Below are positions 45,477 to 52,755 of a DNA stretch of 64,000 nucleotides, piece after piece. A program made the position numbers and the translations under genes. The notes beneath the pieces were generated by a model. The model was not told where the DNA came from. It saw only the letters and a list, made by a program, of their open reading frames with translations, and did no database searches. Numbering within the stretch: the stretch's first letter is position 1; the number at the start of each line of letters is the position of its first letter. The stretch spans positions 62,001-126,000 of the forward strand of contig NZ_CADFEN010000003.1 in assembly GCF_902833145.1 (NCBI RefSeq), read 5' to 3'. This stretch comes from Burkholderia sp. BCC0506. GTDB taxonomy: Bacteria > Pseudomonadota > Gammaproteobacteria > Burkholderiales > Burkholderiaceae.

Positions 45477-45644
45477 TCAGAAGCCGAGCCAGTGACGAAC
45501 CGGCGCGATGGCCTGCGCGCCGACCAGCATGCCGGCGAGGCCGACCAGCGCGATCAGCGGCGGCGCCGGCGAGCGCACTCGGATCACGCTGTACACGACG
45601 CCGATCAGCACGCCGGCGCCCAGTGAAATTAGATAAGATTCCAT
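45477..45644 (-). CDS. XapX-domain small membrane protein (DUF1427), copy 1
   Basis: This 55-residue protein is almost entirely two hydrophobic hairpins: LISLGAGVLIGVVYSVIRV, then RSPAPPLIALVGLAGMLVG with the conserved SPAPP motif. These are the marks of the XapX/DUF1427 family. ATG at 45644 has GGGAGAAAAAA upstream. It is the first gene of the operon that continues into the amidohydrolase, and it faces away from the LysR gene across a 100-bp gap. Function unknown; the domain is repeatedly found next to transporters. Confidence 0.8.
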   Translation of the reverse strand: MESYLISLGAGVLIGVVYSVIRVRSPAPPLIALVGLAGMLVGAQAIAPVRHWLGF

Positions 45645-45744
45645 AACGTTTTTTCTCCCGGCCGGATTAGAATGATCCGCATCGCATCGGCCGCATGCTC
45701 GGCTGCCCTCGCCTCCACTTCGCTTTCCTTCATCCCGTCCGACC

Positions 45745-46668
45745 ATGCAACACCTTCCTGATCTCGAAGCCTGGGCCATCTTCGCGCGCGTCGCGGAGAC
45801 CGGTTCGTTCGCGAAAGCCGCCGATCTGCTCGGCGTGTCGCAACCGACCGTATCGAAGGCGATCGCCCGCCTCGAAAAGCGCCTCGGCGCGATGCTGCTG
45901 TACCGCACGTCGCGCAAGCTGTCGCTCACGCCGACCGGCGAGCTGCTGCGCGACCGCGCGATCCGCCTGCTCGCCGATGCGGAGCTGATCGAGAACGAAG
46001 CGTCCGCGCAGGCGCTCGAACCGCACGGCCTCGTGCGCGTGAACGCGCCGATGTCGTTCGGGCTGCGCCATCTGTCGCCGGTGCTGCCCGTGTTTCTCGA
46101 GCGCTATCCGCGCGTCGACATCGATCTCGTGCTCACCGACCACATCGTCGACATCGTGTCGGGCGGCTTCGACGTCGCGATCCGCATCGCCGAGCTGAAC
46201 GATTCGACGCTGCGCTCGCGCCGCCTCTGCGCGGTGCGCCGGCCGCTCGTCGCGTCGCCCGCGTATCTCGACCGGCGCGGGCGCCCCACGCATCCGCGCG
46301 ACATCGAACAGCACGTGTGCCTCACGTACACGAACCTGCCGACGCCCGAGCACTGGCGCTTCCGTCACCCGGCGTCGGGCGACGAAGTCGGCGTGTCCGT
46401 ACACGGGCGCATCCGCACCAACAACGCGGACGTGATCCTCCCCGCGCTCGTCGCCGGGCACGGCCTGGCGCTGCAGCCCGAATTCCTCGTGTGGGACGCG
46501 ATGCAGCGCGGCGAGCTCGAGGAAGTGATGAGCGACTGGAAGATCGCGGACATCAACGTGAACCTCGTCACGCCGCCCGGCATGCTGCGCGCCGCGCGCG
46601 TGACGGTGCTGCTCGACTTCCTCGCGGAACACTTCGCGCATGCGCCGTGGGCGCTGCCGGCTGCCTGA
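45745..46668 (+). CDS. LysR-family regulator, probable controller of the amidohydrolase operon
   Basis: This 307-residue regulator has a LysR helix-turn-helix ([43 protein letters not shown], residues 7-49) and a substrate-binding domain with [37 protein letters not shown]. It resembles the large group of LysR proteins related to AaeR/DhcR. It is divergent from the XapX-amidohydrolase operon, 100 bp apart, and its end faces the isochorismatase-like gene. The inducer is unknown. Confidence 0.88.
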   Translation: MQHLPDLEAWAIFARVAETGSFAKAADLLGVSQPTVSKAIARLEKRLGAMLLYRTSRKLSLTPTGELLRDRAIRLLADAELIENEASAQALEPHGLVRVNAPMSFGLRHLSPVLPVFLERYPRVDIDLVLTDHIVDIVSGGFDVAIRIAELNDSTLRSRRLCAVRRPLVASPAYLDRRGRPTHPRDIEQHVCLTYTNLPTPEHWRFRHPASGDEVGVSVHGRIRTNNADVILPALVAGHGLALQPEFLVWDAMQRGELEEVMSDWKIADINVNLVTPPGMLRAARVTVLLDFLAEHFAHAPWALPAA

Positions 46669-46732
46669 ATGCGCCATGGCCGACGGCAGGCGAGCGCCGC
46701 ATCCGGCGCGGCGATCGCGGCCGGCGGCCCCG

Positions 46733-47419
46733 TTACTTCGCGGGCACCGCCGCGAGCGACTCGTGCGGCGTCGCGGTGCGCTGCGGCGCCTTGTGGACCA
46801 TCGTGTACGCGTAGTCGACGCCCATCCCGTATGCGCCCGAATGTTCCTTCGCGATCGCCATCACCGCGTCGTACGAGTCGCGGCGCGCCCAGTCGCGCTG
46901 CCATTCGAGCAGCACCTGTTGCCACGTGACCGGCACCACGCCGGCCTGCACCATGCGCTGCATCGCGAAATCGTGCGCTGCCTGCGACGTGCCGCCCGAT
47001 GCGTCGGCGACCATGTAGATCTCGTAGTCGCCTTCGAGCATTGCGCACAGCGCGAACGTCGTATTGCAGACTTCGGTCCACAGGCCCGACACGACCACCT
47101 TCTTGCGGCCGTTCGCGGCGAGCGCGTCGCGCACCTTCTGGTCGTCCCACGAGTTCATCGACGTGCGTTCGAGCGTCTTCTGGTTCGGGAACACGTCGAG
47201 CAGCTCGGGGAACGTATGACCGGAGAAGGTCTCGGTCTCGACCGTCGTGATCGTGGTCGGGATGTTGAACGCCTTCGCGGCCTTCGCGAGCCCGACGACG
47301 TTGTTCTTCAGCGTCTGCCGATCGATCGACTGCACGCCGAACGCCATCTGCGGCTGCTGGTCGATGAAGATCAGCTGGCTGTTCTGCGGCGTCAGTACTT
47401 CAAGCTTCGGGTTGCTCAT
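46733..47419 (-). CDS. Isochorismatase-like cysteine hydrolase (YcaC-related)
   Basis: This 228-residue protein has the catalytic Asp in FIDQQPQM (Asp20), a conserved region NSWDDQKVRDALAANGRKKVVVSG with the lysine, and the nucleophile Cys118 in GLWTEVCNT. The domain is full length with a C-terminal extension (VDYAYTMVHKAPQRTATPHESLAAVPAK). The family cleaves amides, carbamates or isochorismate-type ethers; this subgroup is generally annotated as 'hydrolase'. It converges with the LysR gene and is transcribed away from the second XapX gene. Confidence 0.83.
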   Translation of the reverse strand: MSNPKLEVLTPQNSQLIFIDQQPQMAFGVQSIDRQTLKNNVVGLAKAAKAFNIPTTITTVETETFSGHTFPELLDVFPNQKTLERTSMNSWDDQKVRDALAANGRKKVVVSGLWTEVCNTTFALCAMLEGDYEIYMVADASGGTSQAAHDFAMQRMVQAGVVPVTWQQVLLEWQRDWARRDSYDAVMAIAKEHSGAYGMGVDYAYTMVHKAPQRTATPHESLAAVPAK

Positions 47420-47560
47420 GGCGAATGGGTCCTGTGAACGAAAAAAAGCGGAGCCTGCCTCGACCGTGCAAACGGGAGGCGCGTGGCGTGTCGGCGCCGG
47501 ATCGTCATCCGGCTCGAAATATTTAAGCCGCAAACGCGCGGCGCGAACACCCAAGAAATG

Positions 47561-47575
47561 GAATCGATCCGATTC
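47561..47575. promoter_or_regulatory. Candidate operator GAATCG-N3-CGATTC
   Basis: A perfect 15-bp inverted repeat lies in the 274-bp gap between the divergent isochorismatase-like gene and the second XapX gene. A TTCGCGAA palindrome overlaps its right end at 47,573-47,580, and a GCCGGAT/ATCCGGC hairpin lies 50 bp to the left. Such sites commonly bind dimeric regulators; which one is unknown. Confidence 0.4.
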
Positions 47576-47693
47576 GCGAATGGATGCCCGTTCGGGGCCG
47601 TTCGCCCTTTTTTTCTTCACGCAAACCCGATACGCTTTCAAGACTCTGACGGCGCCGTTCCGGTGCCGCTCGGCCATCACGAGGCGCACCCCC

Positions 47694-47951
47694 ATGAAAC
47701 CGTATGTCTTCTCGCTGCTCGCCGGCCTCCTCGCGGGCGTCATCTACGGCGCGCTCGGCGTGAATTCGCCCGCACCGCCGATCATCGCGCTCACGGGCCT
47801 GCTCGGCATGCTGGCCGGCGAACAGATCCTGCCCGTCGCGCGCCGGATGCTGTCGGGCCATCGGCTGAACACCGCGTGGCGCGACGCGCAGTGCAGCCGG
47901 CACATGTTCGGCACGCTGCCGGGCGGCACCAACGACCGCAAGCCTTCCTGA
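47694..47951 (+). CDS. XapX-domain small membrane protein (DUF1427), copy 2
   Basis: This 85-residue protein has the same XapX hairpin as the first copy (SLLAGLLAGVIYGALGVNSPAPPIIALTGLLGMLAGEQ) and a longer C-terminal tail with two basic segments. ATG at 47694 has GAGG ten bases upstream. It is the first gene of a rightward run (antiporter 25 bp downstream), whereas the first copy heads a leftward run. The two copies share the SPAPP motif and the G(L/A)GML(V/A)G motif. Confidence 0.78.
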   Translation: MKPYVFSLLAGLLAGVIYGALGVNSPAPPIIALTGLLGMLAGEQILPVARRMLSGHRLNTAWRDAQCSRHMFGTLPGGTNDRKPS

Positions 47952-47976
47952 TCCACCCCATCGCCGCCTGCCGCGC

Positions 47977-49557
47977 ATGACCAACGTCGAGCTGTTCCAT
48001 TACCTGCTGCTGTTGATCTGCGGCGCGGGCGCCCTCACCTGGCTCGCCGAGCGCGTGTCGATTCCGCCGGCCGTCGTGCTGCTGCTCGGCGGCTGCGTGG
48101 TCGCCGTCGCCGGCAAGCGCGTGCCCGACATGGACCCGGCGCTGCTGCTCGCGGCCGTGCTGCCGCCGCTGCTGATGTCGAGCGGCTTCTACACCGCCTG
48201 GAAGGAATTCCGGCACGCGCTCGCGTCGATCGCATCGCTCGCGCTCGGGGCCGTCGCGTTTACGACCGTCGCGGTCGCGCTCGCCGTGCATGCGGCGAAT
48301 CCCGCGCTGCCGTGGGCCGCGTGCTTCACGCTTGGCGCGATCGTGTCGCCGCCCGACGCGGTCGCCGCGAAGGCGATCCTGCAGCGCCACCCGCTGCCCG
48401 CGCGGCTCGTCGCGGTGCTCGAGGGCGAAAGCCTCGTCAACGATGCGTCGGGCCTGCTGCTGTACCAGATGGCCGTATCGGCCGCGCTCGCCGCCACGAT
48501 CACGACCGCGAGCGCCACCGGCCTGTTCTTCTCGCTCACGCTGATCGGCATCGCGGTCGGCCTCGCGTGCGGCCATGCGATGTGCTGGGTGCTGCAACGC
48601 CTGCGCGAGCCGATGCTCGGCATCGTCGTGACGTTCGCGATGGCCTGGGGCAGCTACGGGATCGCGGAAGCGGTCGGCGGCTCGGGCGTGCTGTCGGTGG
48701 TCGCCTGCGGCCTCGTGCTCGGCGTGCGCCAGCATCGCGTGTTCGGCGCCGACATGCGGATCAAGGCGAAGGCGACGTGGGAAGCGATCGTGTTCGTGCT
48801 CGACGCGCTCGTGTTCATCCTGATCGGCCTCGCGCTGCACGCGATCCTCGCGCGCGTGAACCACGAAGGCGCGGTGCTGATGGCCGGGCTGCGGGTCGCG
48901 CTGCCGGCCACCGCCGCCGCGATCGGCGCGCGCGTCGTGTGGGTGTTCGTCGCGATGTGGCTGCCGGGCCGCCTGCGCGCACGGCGGGCGGGCCGCTCGC
49001 CGTGGTCGTGGCGCGAGGCCGTCGTGCTCGGCTGGTCGGGCATGCGCGGCGTCGTGAGCCTCGCCGCCGCGATCGCGCTGCCGGCCAACTTCCCCGGCCG
49101 CGACCTGATCCTGTTCAGCACGTTCCTGCTGATCATCGCGACGCTCGTCGTGCAGGGCGGCACGCTCGCGCCGCTGATCCGCGTGCTGAAGCTGCGCCCG
49201 GCCGCGCGCCGCACGATGTCCGAACACGCGGTGCGCGCGCACACGTTCGGCGCGGCGCTCGCCGAGCTCGACGCGCGCGGGCAGCGCGGCGCGGGCCTCG
49301 AACGTGAATCGCTCGACCGGCTGCTAACCGAATACCGCAATCGCGTCGCATTCAACGAACGCGCGCACCGCGACGGCGCGGCGCCCGCCGACGTGCGCGC
49401 GCGGATGCTGCGCGTCGAGCTCGAGCTGGTCGGCGTGTCGCGCGACGCGCTGCTCGACCTGCATCGCGACGGGCGGGTCGACGACGCGGTGCTGCACCGC
49501 ATAGAATCGGAGCTCGATTTCGAGGAGCTGCGGCTGCAGCGCCTGCTCGAACCGTAA
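47977..49557 (+). CDS. CPA1-family Na+/H+ antiporter
   Basis: This 526-residue protein has about 12 transmembrane segments followed by a cytoplasmic C-terminal helix-rich tail of ~130 residues. The ion-binding motif [19 protein letters not shown] lies near residue 150, and the CPA1-type [12 protein letters not shown] block near residue 125. It exchanges Na+ or K+ for H+ and helps with pH and salt control. It begins 25 bp after the XapX gene and may be cotranscribed with it. Confidence 0.88.
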   Translation: MTNVELFHYLLLLICGAGALTWLAERVSIPPAVVLLLGGCVVAVAGKRVPDMDPALLLAAVLPPLLMSSGFYTAWKEFRHALASIASLALGAVAFTTVAVALAVHAANPALPWAACFTLGAIVSPPDAVAAKAILQRHPLPARLVAVLEGESLVNDASGLLLYQMAVSAALAATITTASATGLFFSLTLIGIAVGLACGHAMCWVLQRLREPMLGIVVTFAMAWGSYGIAEAVGGSGVLSVVACGLVLGVRQHRVFGADMRIKAKATWEAIVFVLDALVFILIGLALHAILARVNHEGAVLMAGLRVALPATAAAIGARVVWVFVAMWLPGRLRARRAGRSPWSWREAVVLGWSGMRGVVSLAAAIALPANFPGRDLILFSTFLLIIATLVVQGGTLAPLIRVLKLRPAARRTMSEHAVRAHTFGAALAELDARGQRGAGLERESLDRLLTEYRNRVAFNERAHRDGAAPADVRARMLRVELELVGVSRDALLDLHRDGRVDDAVLHRIESELDFEELRLQRLLEP

Positions 49558-49615
49558 CGCCCGGCCTGCCGGCCATGCCCGGCCGGCCCGTCCCCTCTCC
49601 TTTCCTGGAACTGCC

Positions 49616-50008
49616 ATGAGCGAACTCACCGTCGAAGCGAGCATCGGCCCGGTCGATTATCTCGTCCACTTCACCGATGGCGTCCACCAGTGGCGCGCCG
49701 ACGAACCGGCGTCGCTCGGCGGCGGCGATACGGCGCCGACGCCCGTCGCGCTGCTGCTGTCGAGCCTCGGCGCATGCACCGCGATCACGCTGAAGATGGT
49801 TGCGCAACGAAAAGGCTGGCCGCTCGACGAAGTACACGTGAAGCTCGCGCACGAATCGAGCAGCGCGGGCAGCACGATCGTGCGCCGCATCACGCTCGAC
49901 GGCGACCTGACCGGCGAGCAGCGCGAGCGCCTGCTGCAGATCGCGAACGCGTGCCCGGTGCACAAGATCCTCACGCATCCGATCGCGATCGACACGGCGA
50001 TCGCCTGA
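49616..50008 (+). CDS. OsmC/Ohr-family peroxide-detoxification protein
   Basis: This 130-residue protein carries the two family cysteines in [14 protein letters not shown] (near residue 53) and [11 protein letters not shown] (near residue 112). The OsmC fold pattern with the intervening [10 protein letters not shown] strand is complete. OsmC-type proteins reduce organic hydroperoxides using these cysteines. It begins 58 bp after the antiporter gene and ends 44 bp before the pirin gene, so the three may form a loose operon. Confidence 0.88.
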   Translation: MSELTVEASIGPVDYLVHFTDGVHQWRADEPASLGGGDTAPTPVALLLSSLGACTAITLKMVAQRKGWPLDEVHVKLAHESSSAGSTIVRRITLDGDLTGEQRERLLQIANACPVHKILTHPIAIDTAIA

Positions 50009-50052
50009 GCGCCACCCGCCACCGCCACCGCCACCGTCACGAGAATCCCGTC

Positions 50053-50937
50053 ATGTCCGCCTCGATCAAGACCCTGCTCACGCCACGCGAAAGCGACATC
50101 GGCAACCTCGTCGTGCGCCGCGTGCTGCCCGCTCGCGCCGCGCGCCTCGTCGGCCCGTTCATCTTCTTCGACGAGATGGGGCCGGCCGTGCTGCCGGCCG
50201 GCCGCGGCATCGACGTGCTGCCGCATCCGCACATCGGGCTCGCGACCGTCACCTACCTGTTCGACGGCTCGCTGATGCATCACGACAGCCTCGGCTTCAG
50301 GCAGAAGATCGTGCCGGGCGACGTGAACTGGATGACGGCCGGCCGCGGCATCGTGCATTCGGAGCGTTCGCCCGACGAGGACCGGCCGCGCGAGCAGCCG
50401 GTGCACGGGATCCAGACCTGGGTCGCGCTGCCGGTCGAGCATGAAGACACCGCACCCGCGTTCGTTCACCATGCGGCCGACACGCTGCCGTCGTTCGCGC
50501 GCGACGGCGTAACCGTGCGCGTGATCGCGGGCACCGCGTTCGGGCTCGCGTCGCCGGTCGCCGTGTTCTCGCCGACGCTCTATGCGGTTGCGGCATTCGC
50601 GGCAGGCGGCACGTTGACGCTCGATGCCGAACATGAGGAACGCGGCGTGTATCTCGTCGACGGCGACCTCACGATCGACGGCACGCCGCTCGCCCCCGCG
50701 ACGATGGCCGTGCTCGAACCGGGCGCGAGCGTCGCGCTCGCGAGCGCGCACGGTGCACGCGCGATGCTGCTCGGCGGCGCGCACCTGCCGGGCGAGCGTT
50801 TCATCGAATGGAATTTCGTGTCGAGCGAGCGCGCGAAGATCGACGCGGCGCGTGCCGCGTGGGCCGATCAGACGTTCGGCAAGGTGCCGGGCGAAGAAGG
50901 CGAATGGACACGCCAGCCGGAACGCAGAGCGCAATAA
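50053..50937 (+). CDS. Pirin-family bicupin protein
   Basis: This 294-residue protein has the pirin N-terminus VVRRVLPARAARLVGPFIFFDEMGPA and the metal-binding cupin motif PHPHIGLATVTYLFDGSLMHHDSLG near residue 57. GRGIVHSERSP supplies further ligands near residue 98. The second cupin (residues about 170-270) lacks obvious metal ligands. Bacterial pirins can act as quercetinases or transcription co-factors; which applies here cannot be told. ATG at 50053 was chosen. Confidence 0.85.
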   Translation: MSASIKTLLTPRESDIGNLVVRRVLPARAARLVGPFIFFDEMGPAVLPAGRGIDVLPHPHIGLATVTYLFDGSLMHHDSLGFRQKIVPGDVNWMTAGRGIVHSERSPDEDRPREQPVHGIQTWVALPVEHEDTAPAFVHHAADTLPSFARDGVTVRVIAGTAFGLASPVAVFSPTLYAVAAFAAGGTLTLDAEHEERGVYLVDGDLTIDGTPLAPATMAVLEPGASVALASAHGARAMLLGGAHLPGERFIEWNFVSSERAKIDAARAAWADQTFGKVPGEEGEWTRQPERRAQ

Positions 50938-50962
50938 GCGGGTTCGCCCGACGCAGCGACGA

Positions 50963-50984
50963 CGGCCGGCCATCGCGCCGGCCG
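50963..50984. terminator. GC-rich hairpin between convergent pirin and bcsR genes
   Basis: CGGCCGGC and GCCGGCCG form an 8-bp stem with a six-base loop in the 55-bp gap between the two facing genes. No T-run, so termination is only suggested by position. Confidence 0.4.
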
Positions 50985-50992
50985 CCGCGCGT

Positions 50993-51169
50993 TTACCGCT
51001 TCAGCCCCATCAGCTTCGCGAGCGTCGGCCAGCGATCGAGCGACGCGTCGAACGCGCGGCGCGCCTGTTCGTCGACGTAGCGCTCGGGATCGAGCGCGGG
51101 CAGATGCCGCGCGAGGCCGATCACGTCGTTCGGTTGCGACAGGCGATCGTCGTCGCCTTCGCCTGCCAT
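50993..51169 (-). CDS. bcsR: BcsR-like cellulose biosynthesis regulatory protein
   Basis: This 58-residue protein resembles the short BcsR (YhjR) family: a central DVIGLARHLPALDPERYVDEQARRAFDASLDRWPTLAKLMG stretch with the characteristic RWP motif near the end. In enterobacteria BcsR binds BcsQ and stabilises the synthase complex. The start ATG lies 2 bp after the bcsG stop, so it is the last gene of the operon; an in-frame ATG at 51190 inside bcsG is possible. In the canonical order bcsR is first, so its place here is unusual. Confidence 0.7.
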   Translation of the reverse strand: MAGEGDDDRLSQPNDVIGLARHLPALDPERYVDEQARRAFDASLDRWPTLAKLMGLKR

Positions 51170-51171
51170 CG

Positions 51172-52728
51172 TTACTGTTCGTCGATCCATACCCCATCCG
51201 GCGTTTTCACCGCGTAACCCGCGGCCGTCTGCATCGTCACCGTGCCCTCGTTCTCGCCGATCATCCGCGTGCCCGGCAAATCGGCCGCGTATTGCGCGAG
51301 CGTCGCGCCCGGCTTGAACGGGCTGTTCGACACGAGGTTCGACAGCAATTGCGCGAGCGCGAGGAAGCTGGTCGGCTGCTCGATCACGGTCGTCGCGCCG
51401 TGGTTGCCGGCGAAGCCGACGAGCCGCACGCCGACCGGCCCGTGCACGATGCGCGGCGTCGGAATCTCGCGCAGCCCCGCGACCTGGTTCTTGTCGCCGC
51501 GCAACGCGGCGCCGTGCTCGGGCACGAACACGATCACCGCGCGGCGGCCCGATTGCGCGATCAGGTCGGCGAGACGATCGAAGTCGGTCATCAGCTTCGT
51601 CGCGCGCTGCGGATACGAGTCGAGGCTCGTCAGCGCGCTGCCGACGACGCGGTTGCCGTCGTGCAGGCTGATCGTGTTGTAGTACAGCGCGACCGGCCCC
51701 GGCACCGACGCGCGCTGCGCGTACCAGTTCGCGAGCGTCGCATAGTCGTCCTTGATCGCCGAGCCGTCGAACGCGTGCATCGCGACGGGCGCGGCCGCGT
51801 TCGAGATCATCGGTGCATCGGCCACGCCGATGTTGTCGTGGATCACCTGCAGGAAGTTGTCGAAATGGCCGTCGTGGTTCAGCAGCGACTGCACCGTGTA
51901 GCCGGCGCCCGCCAGTTGCGAGAACAGGTGGCACTGCGGCGGCGCGCTCTTGTACAGGTCCGCGTGCGCCTCCTGCCCGCAAGTGGCGCGCAGCACGCGG
52001 ATCGCGGCAGGGCCGCTGTAGCTCGCGGCCGTGCTGAAGTTCGTGAACAGGTAGTCGAAGTGGCTCAGCATCGGGTGGTTGCGCACCTTCGCCGCATCGA
52101 GATCGTCCCACGACAGCGAGCAGATGTGCAGCACGATCACGTCGAACTGCGCGGCCGGATCGCTGCCGAGATGGCCGAACGCGACCTGCCGCTGCGACTC
52201 CTGCGCGCGGAACGTCGCGAGCGCCGCGTTGTGGTCCTCGGGCTGGTCGACGCGCGACGCGCCCGCCACGTTCGCCTGCGGCTGGGCCGGCGCGACGACG
52301 CGCGCCATCAGCCCGCTGCCGGCCTGCCACAGCGGCATCACGACCAGCGCGGCGACCACGAACGTCGCGACGCGCAGCCAGCGATTGACGATGAAATAGA
52401 CGATCAGCACGCCGGCCACCGTCAACACCAGCACGGGCGGCAGCAGGCGCGGCAGCAGCTCCATCCAGTAGTCGAGGCGGAACGTGCTCACTTCGCGCGC
52501 GGCCTCCGCGAGCCGGGCGAGCGGCGGCGCATGCAGCTCGCGCGCGAGCAGCGGCACCGCGATCGCGATCGCCACGACCTGCCGCACGAGGCGCCACGCG
52601 CGCGACCGGATCGGCGCGCTCGCCGCGAGCGCCACCGCGAACGCGAGGTTCGCGAGCCAGAACGGCTGCAGGTGCCCGGTCGCGAACAGCGCGAACTTCA
52701 GGATGAAATACAGATTCCAGAACGTCAT
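51172..52728 (-). CDS. bcsG: Cellulose phosphoethanolamine transferase BcsG
   Basis: This 518-residue protein has five N-terminal membrane segments (to about residue 150) and a periplasmic alkaline-phosphatase-like domain. The domain shows HICSLSWDDLDAAK with the zinc-site cysteine, ASYSGPAAIRVLRATCGQ with the nucleophile Ser region, and VPEHGAALRGD. BcsG attaches phosphoethanolamine to cellulose in E. coli, so the polymer here may be modified. It follows bcsA by 27 bp and is followed by bcsR with a 2-bp gap. Confidence 0.88.
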   Translation of the reverse strand: MTFWNLYFILKFALFATGHLQPFWLANLAFAVALAASAPIRSRAWRLVRQVVAIAIAVPLLARELHAPPLARLAEAAREVSTFRLDYWMELLPRLLPPVLVLTVAGVLIVYFIVNRWLRVATFVVAALVVMPLWQAGSGLMARVVAPAQPQANVAGASRVDQPEDHNAALATFRAQESQRQVAFGHLGSDPAAQFDVIVLHICSLSWDDLDAAKVRNHPMLSHFDYLFTNFSTAASYSGPAAIRVLRATCGQEAHADLYKSAPPQCHLFSQLAGAGYTVQSLLNHDGHFDNFLQVIHDNIGVADAPMISNAAAPVAMHAFDGSAIKDDYATLANWYAQRASVPGPVALYYNTISLHDGNRVVGSALTSLDSYPQRATKLMTDFDRLADLIAQSGRRAVIVFVPEHGAALRGDKNQVAGLREIPTPRIVHGPVGVRLVGFAGNHGATTVIEQPTSFLALAQLLSNLVSNSPFKPGATLAQYAADLPGTRMIGENEGTVTMQTAAGYAVKTPDGVWIDEQ

Positions 52729-52755
52729 CTAACCCACTCCGTGATACGCGCCGCG

